DNA from: Gordionus sp. m RMFG-2023 | Taxonomy: Eukaryota > Nematomorpha > Gordioida > Chordodea > Parachordodidae | DNA: 64,000 bases | Direction of reading: 5' to 3' | Assembly: GCF_954871325.1 (NCBI RefSeq) | Contig: NC_088779.1 | Coordinates: 28,134,869 to 28,198,868, forward strand | Shown here: one piece after another, positions 60,958 to 64,000 of the stretch | Position numbering within the stretch: the stretch's first letter is position 1 | Layout of the letters: each line of letters opens with the position of its first letter | Translations under genes and position numbers: made by a program | The notes under the pieces: model-generated | The model's database searches: none | Told to the model about the DNA's origin: nothing | What the model saw: only the letters and a program-made list of their open reading frames with translations

Positions 60958-62239
60958 TTCTATTAACTTCCCTAGCATCCATTAATTATTCATCCATGTT
61001 GCTTATATAGATTTTGAAGAATTTATAGGAAAATTTTGCCTGTTTTTAGCGATCCCTCTCCCACCCTCCGGCGAATTATTCTAGAAGGCCAACCATTCGA
61101 CCATTCGTATCTCCTTGATTTCTTCCCAAATTTATGCGCGTTACCCACGCGACACATGTTATTATTATATAAAATCTCTTCTTTTTTTTTAAAATAAATC
61201 GAAATTTTTCCTACAATCTCCCCCCCCCCTCTCCTCCTTCATTTCCATTTCTCCCCAAAAAAATTTTAAAAAAAAAATGTTGAAAAAAAACAAAACTTTC
61301 AAATTTTTATTTATTTTTTTTTAATTTATATTAAATTTTAAATATTATATATATTATATTTACAATATTTTATTTTTATTTTAATTTCTAGGTTAAAACA
61401 TCTTTACAATATAAAATAGCTTTTGGTATCATTATAAATTTAAACACACAGTTTGTATCTATATTCTATTCACTATGATAAAATAAAACATGTTACATTA
61501 ACATAAAACAAACAACAACAAAATTTTTTTTTTTACAATTTTTCGATCCATTCAAATATTATATATTTTTTAAAAAAAAACTAATTATTTTTAAAATTTA
61601 ATTTGCACGCTATCGGATAATGTTTCGTTATTTAACGCAAAAAAAGGGGGAAAAAATGATGGGCAGGTGACATAAAATGACAAACGTCGAGGGTTGGAGG
61701 AGTGGGGAGAGGGCGGGGTAGTGGAGGAAAGATGAAATGAGTTAAAACATAATGTGTTAGGTATATTTAAAGACATACCTCCTTAATATACGATATTTTT
61801 TTGATAAAACAAGATGAGGAGATAGATAACCTGGCTACGCATTCTTTCTGACATTTTTTTTTTTATCTTCTTTAAATCGTATTTCTTTTCATTTACGTGC
61901 TTATCTTTCCAATATTTTTCCCATTTTTTTTTTCTCTCGAAATTTATATTTGATAGAAATAAAAAAGAAAAATAAATAAAATAAAGAAAAGAATAAAAAG
62001 TAAAGAAAGAAAGAAATAGAATATAAAAAAAAGGCACATTTTTTTGATAAAGAATTTTAAAAAAAAATGAAGGAAGTAAAGAATGAACATATATAATTGT
62101 TACATAAGTTTGTTAATAGACCATTATCACCTAATCGCGAAATGTGCCACAAAGCTATTCCTCGCAATATAATGTAAATAATTGCTTATATTATCATTTT
62201 ACGTGATACGTGAAATATAGCGCATATGCCCTCTAAACG
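60958..62239. other. gene-free stretch with mixed composition
   Basis: Contains a patch with CpG sites and balanced composition (about 61040-61160) between homopolymer-rich DNA. A 44-codon minus-strand frame starting MCRVGNAHKFGKKSRRYEW lies in it but has no recognised motif. No transposon ends were found. Confidence 0.4.
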
Positions 62240-62447
62240 TTGAGTAAACAACAGAGCTACGCTAGGTATTCCTCACTTCCATCTAATTGGAAAAACGAAA
62301 TTAATTTGGGTACGAAAGTAAAAAATGTGAGGAGCCCTCTACACGTTTGTGGGCAAGCCGCACGTACTTGTACGCACTTAGGCGTCCATAGGCTCCAAAA
62401 GAAAGAGCGGGGCAGAGATAAAGAGCCTATGCCCAAGAACTGCTACG
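62240..62447 (+). other. possible exon ending at a consensus splice donor
   Basis: One of the few patches with balanced base composition. An open frame (QQSYARYSSLPSNWKNEINL, then VCGQAARTCTHLG, ending KNCY) has no ATG and runs to TAC|GTAAGT, the strongest-looking 5' splice site in the window. It could be an internal or untranslated exon of a plus-strand gene. No partner exon was found before the LINE that follows. Confidence 0.28.
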
Positions 62448-62622
62448 TAAGTTAATTACTTTAAGGGTGGGTTGTGGCTGATTTTAAGTTTAAAAAAATT
62501 TCTGTTCTGGCATATATTGTTCCAAAAAAACACACATTTAAAATATAGAGTACATACCCGTTGAGTTTTAGCTTGTCCTGATCCAGTAGCAACACAGTGG
62601 TTTAGAAATATTAAGAAATTAT

Positions 62623-64000
62623 TTATTTCAGATATCTATCCTTAATACGAAAAAGTTTTTTGATAGAGTTTTTGCAATTATTTAGTTTGATGAATTGCTT
62701 CATGTTTAAGTTAAGTTCCATAAAATCTTTTATTGTTTTATAGTACCATAGGGATTTATATTTAGTATATTCTTTTTTTTTATAAGTGTATAGCCATTTA
62801 ATTGCATCATGAACTAGATTATGTTCTGAGTTCCTTATGATGTGGGCGAGGAATTGAATGCGCCGTTTTTTCAAGGTAATGTTAATTGGGGTGTGTTTTG
62901 ATACCCTCCATAGATTATTGTTGGATATTACTCTCGGGTAGAAGATTCCGTTAATGATTCGGAGGCAGTTATTTATGAATGATTGTAATTTCCTGTTCTC
63001 CGTTTTGTTCAATTCCCATATATCTCCACCATATAGTAATATTGGAACAACTGTAGAATTAAAAATTCTCAGTCTGGTGTGTACCGATATTTCTTTTGTT
63101 TTCCATATTTTCATGTATTTATAAAAGGCTCCTCTTGCTTTTTGTATTCTTATTTTCAGCTCTTCTTTATAACCTCCTGTGTTGTCAAACATGACGCCTA
63201 GATATTTTATTTTGTCAACTATTTTGATATCATTCCCATCGATTGTGAAATTTAGATTTTGAGTTTCGTTTGGAGAAGAGAGAATACAAGTTTTTTTGAA
63301 ATTTATTTTTAACCCCATTCTTAGGCTAAGGGTTCCTAATAGATATAGCATATCTTTCGTTTCTTCAGAGCTAGTCGATATGATGACTATGTCATCGGCA
63401 TAGGATATTATTTTGTTTTCTAAACGTATTGTTGAGTTTGAGCTTATTTCTATTAGATTTGCGCAATCTAGGACCTCTTTTATAATTTTACTGATAATGA
63501 TATTAAACAGTAATGGTGATAGAGTGCATCCTTGTTTCACACCTTTTTTTATTCTGAAGGTGGGGGATATTTTATTGTTTACTTTAAAGCAGGCAGATAG
63601 CTTAGAGTAATGGTTTCTCAGAATGTAGATAATATTGGGTTCGATCCCACTTTCCAAGAGTGTCCTCCATAGGGCCTCGTGATTCACAGTATCGAATGCT
63701 CTACTAAAATCTATAAAAGTGAAGAAGACAGGGATTTTATATTTGTAACATTTTTGTATTGTTATTTTTAACGCTAAAATTGGCTCGAGAATATTTTTGT
63801 TTGGTCTATAAGCGCAGATGTATTTGGGTAGTAAGTCTGGAATTGAAGACATGATCCTGTTTTTTAGAAGGACCATGAAAATCTTAGATACTGTAGATGT
63901 AAGGGCTACTGCACGATAGTCTTTAAACTCTCTTGGATCGTTTATTTTGGGAAAATTGCATAAGTAAGACTTATTCCATTCTACAGGTGTTTTCCCACTA
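62623..64000 (-). CDS. non-LTR retrotransposon (LINE) reverse transcriptase, 3' part of ORF
   Basis: The frame is open from the right edge (SGKTPVEWNKSYLCNFPKIN) to the stop at 62623, about 459 codons. It shows the reverse transcriptase blocks in order: DPREFKDYRAVALTSTVSKI, FFTFIDFSRAFDTV (first Asp), GVKQGCTLSPLLFN, SYADDIVIIS (catalytic YADD), GLKINFKKT, KIKYLGV. The C-terminal part has NNCLRIINGIF, NNNLWRVSKHTP and RRIQFLAHIIR, the CLR...GHxxR-type tail of RTE-like and related LINEs. No RNase H follows. The N-terminal endonuclease would lie beyond the window. No stop within the visible part suggests a young copy. Clade is tentative. Confidence 0.9.
   Translation of the reverse strand, partial: SGKTPVEWNKSYLCNFPKINDPREFKDYRAVALTSTVSKIFMVLLKNRIMSSIPDLLPKYICAYRPNKNILEPILALKITIQKCYKYKIPVFFTFIDFSRAFDTVNHEALWRTLLESGIEPNIIYILRNHYSKLSACFKVNNKISPTFRIKKGVKQGCTLSPLLFNIIISKIIKEVLDCANLIEISSNSTIRLENKIISYADDIVIISTSSEETKDMLYLLGTLSLRMGLKINFKKTCILSSPNETQNLNFTIDGNDIKIVDKIKYLGVMFDNTGGYKEELKIRIQKARGAFYKYMKIWKTKEISVHTRLRIFNSTVVPILLYGGDIWELNKTENRKLQSFINNCLRIINGIFYPRVISNNNLWRVSKHTPINITLKKRRIQFLAHIIRNSEHNLVHDAIKWLYTYKKKEYTKYKSLWYYKTIKDFMELNLNMKQFIKLNNCKNSIKKLFRIKDRYLK

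Noticed and set aside
61783-62037. 84-codon Phe/Lys-rich minus-strand frame
   Set aside because: Low-complexity A/T translation with no splice or start context.

Overview
The window is nuclear DNA from an AT-rich animal, probably an invertebrate. Host genes are split into many short exons by introns of about 0.1 to 3.3 kb. The rest is filled by DNA transposons, above all hAT elements and their short non-autonomous relatives (MITEs), plus a Helitron, a Tc1-like element and LINE pieces. I cannot name the species or phylum. Most long open frames are transposon remnants or low-complexity shadows. The real host genes were found by joining short exons whose splice phases agree.

Host genes: (1) 3773-9113, minus, the first three coding exons of a class A G-protein-coupled receptor, running off the left edge. 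(2) 19099-20932, plus, a multi-exon candidate with an unrecognised product. (3) 22117-22558, minus, a complete four-exon gene for Asterix/WDR83OS (ER PAT complex, 104 aa), convergent with gene 2. (4) 29939-40673, minus, a complete 12-exon TAF6 gene (TFIID subunit, 858 aa), with a Tc1-like element, a hAT MITE and a GC-rich MITE in its introns. (5) 42241-42527, plus, two phase-compatible candidate exons of unknown identity.

Mobile DNA by region: 10.8-14.1 kb, a hAT 3' part and two copies of a ~320-bp MITE. 16.36-18.77 kb, a decayed Helitron with Rep-domain remnant and terminal hairpin. 24.0-27.4 kb, two decayed hAT copies and an inverted duplication. 43.4-52.4 kb, a nest of hAT remnants, including one hAT inserted into another and one carrying a MITE, dated relative to each other by target-site duplications. 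55.4-58.1 kb, four repeated Helitron-like heads each holding a tRNA-like module. 59.4-60.9 kb, a hAT-type element whose interior is a four-fold 152-bp tandem array. 62.6-64.0 kb, a LINE reverse transcriptase still open over its visible length.

The points most worth checking are the tRNA-like modules in the Helitron-like heads, the 152-bp array element, the receptor with threonine before the DRY-motif arginine, and the unidentified gene at 19.1-20.9 kb.
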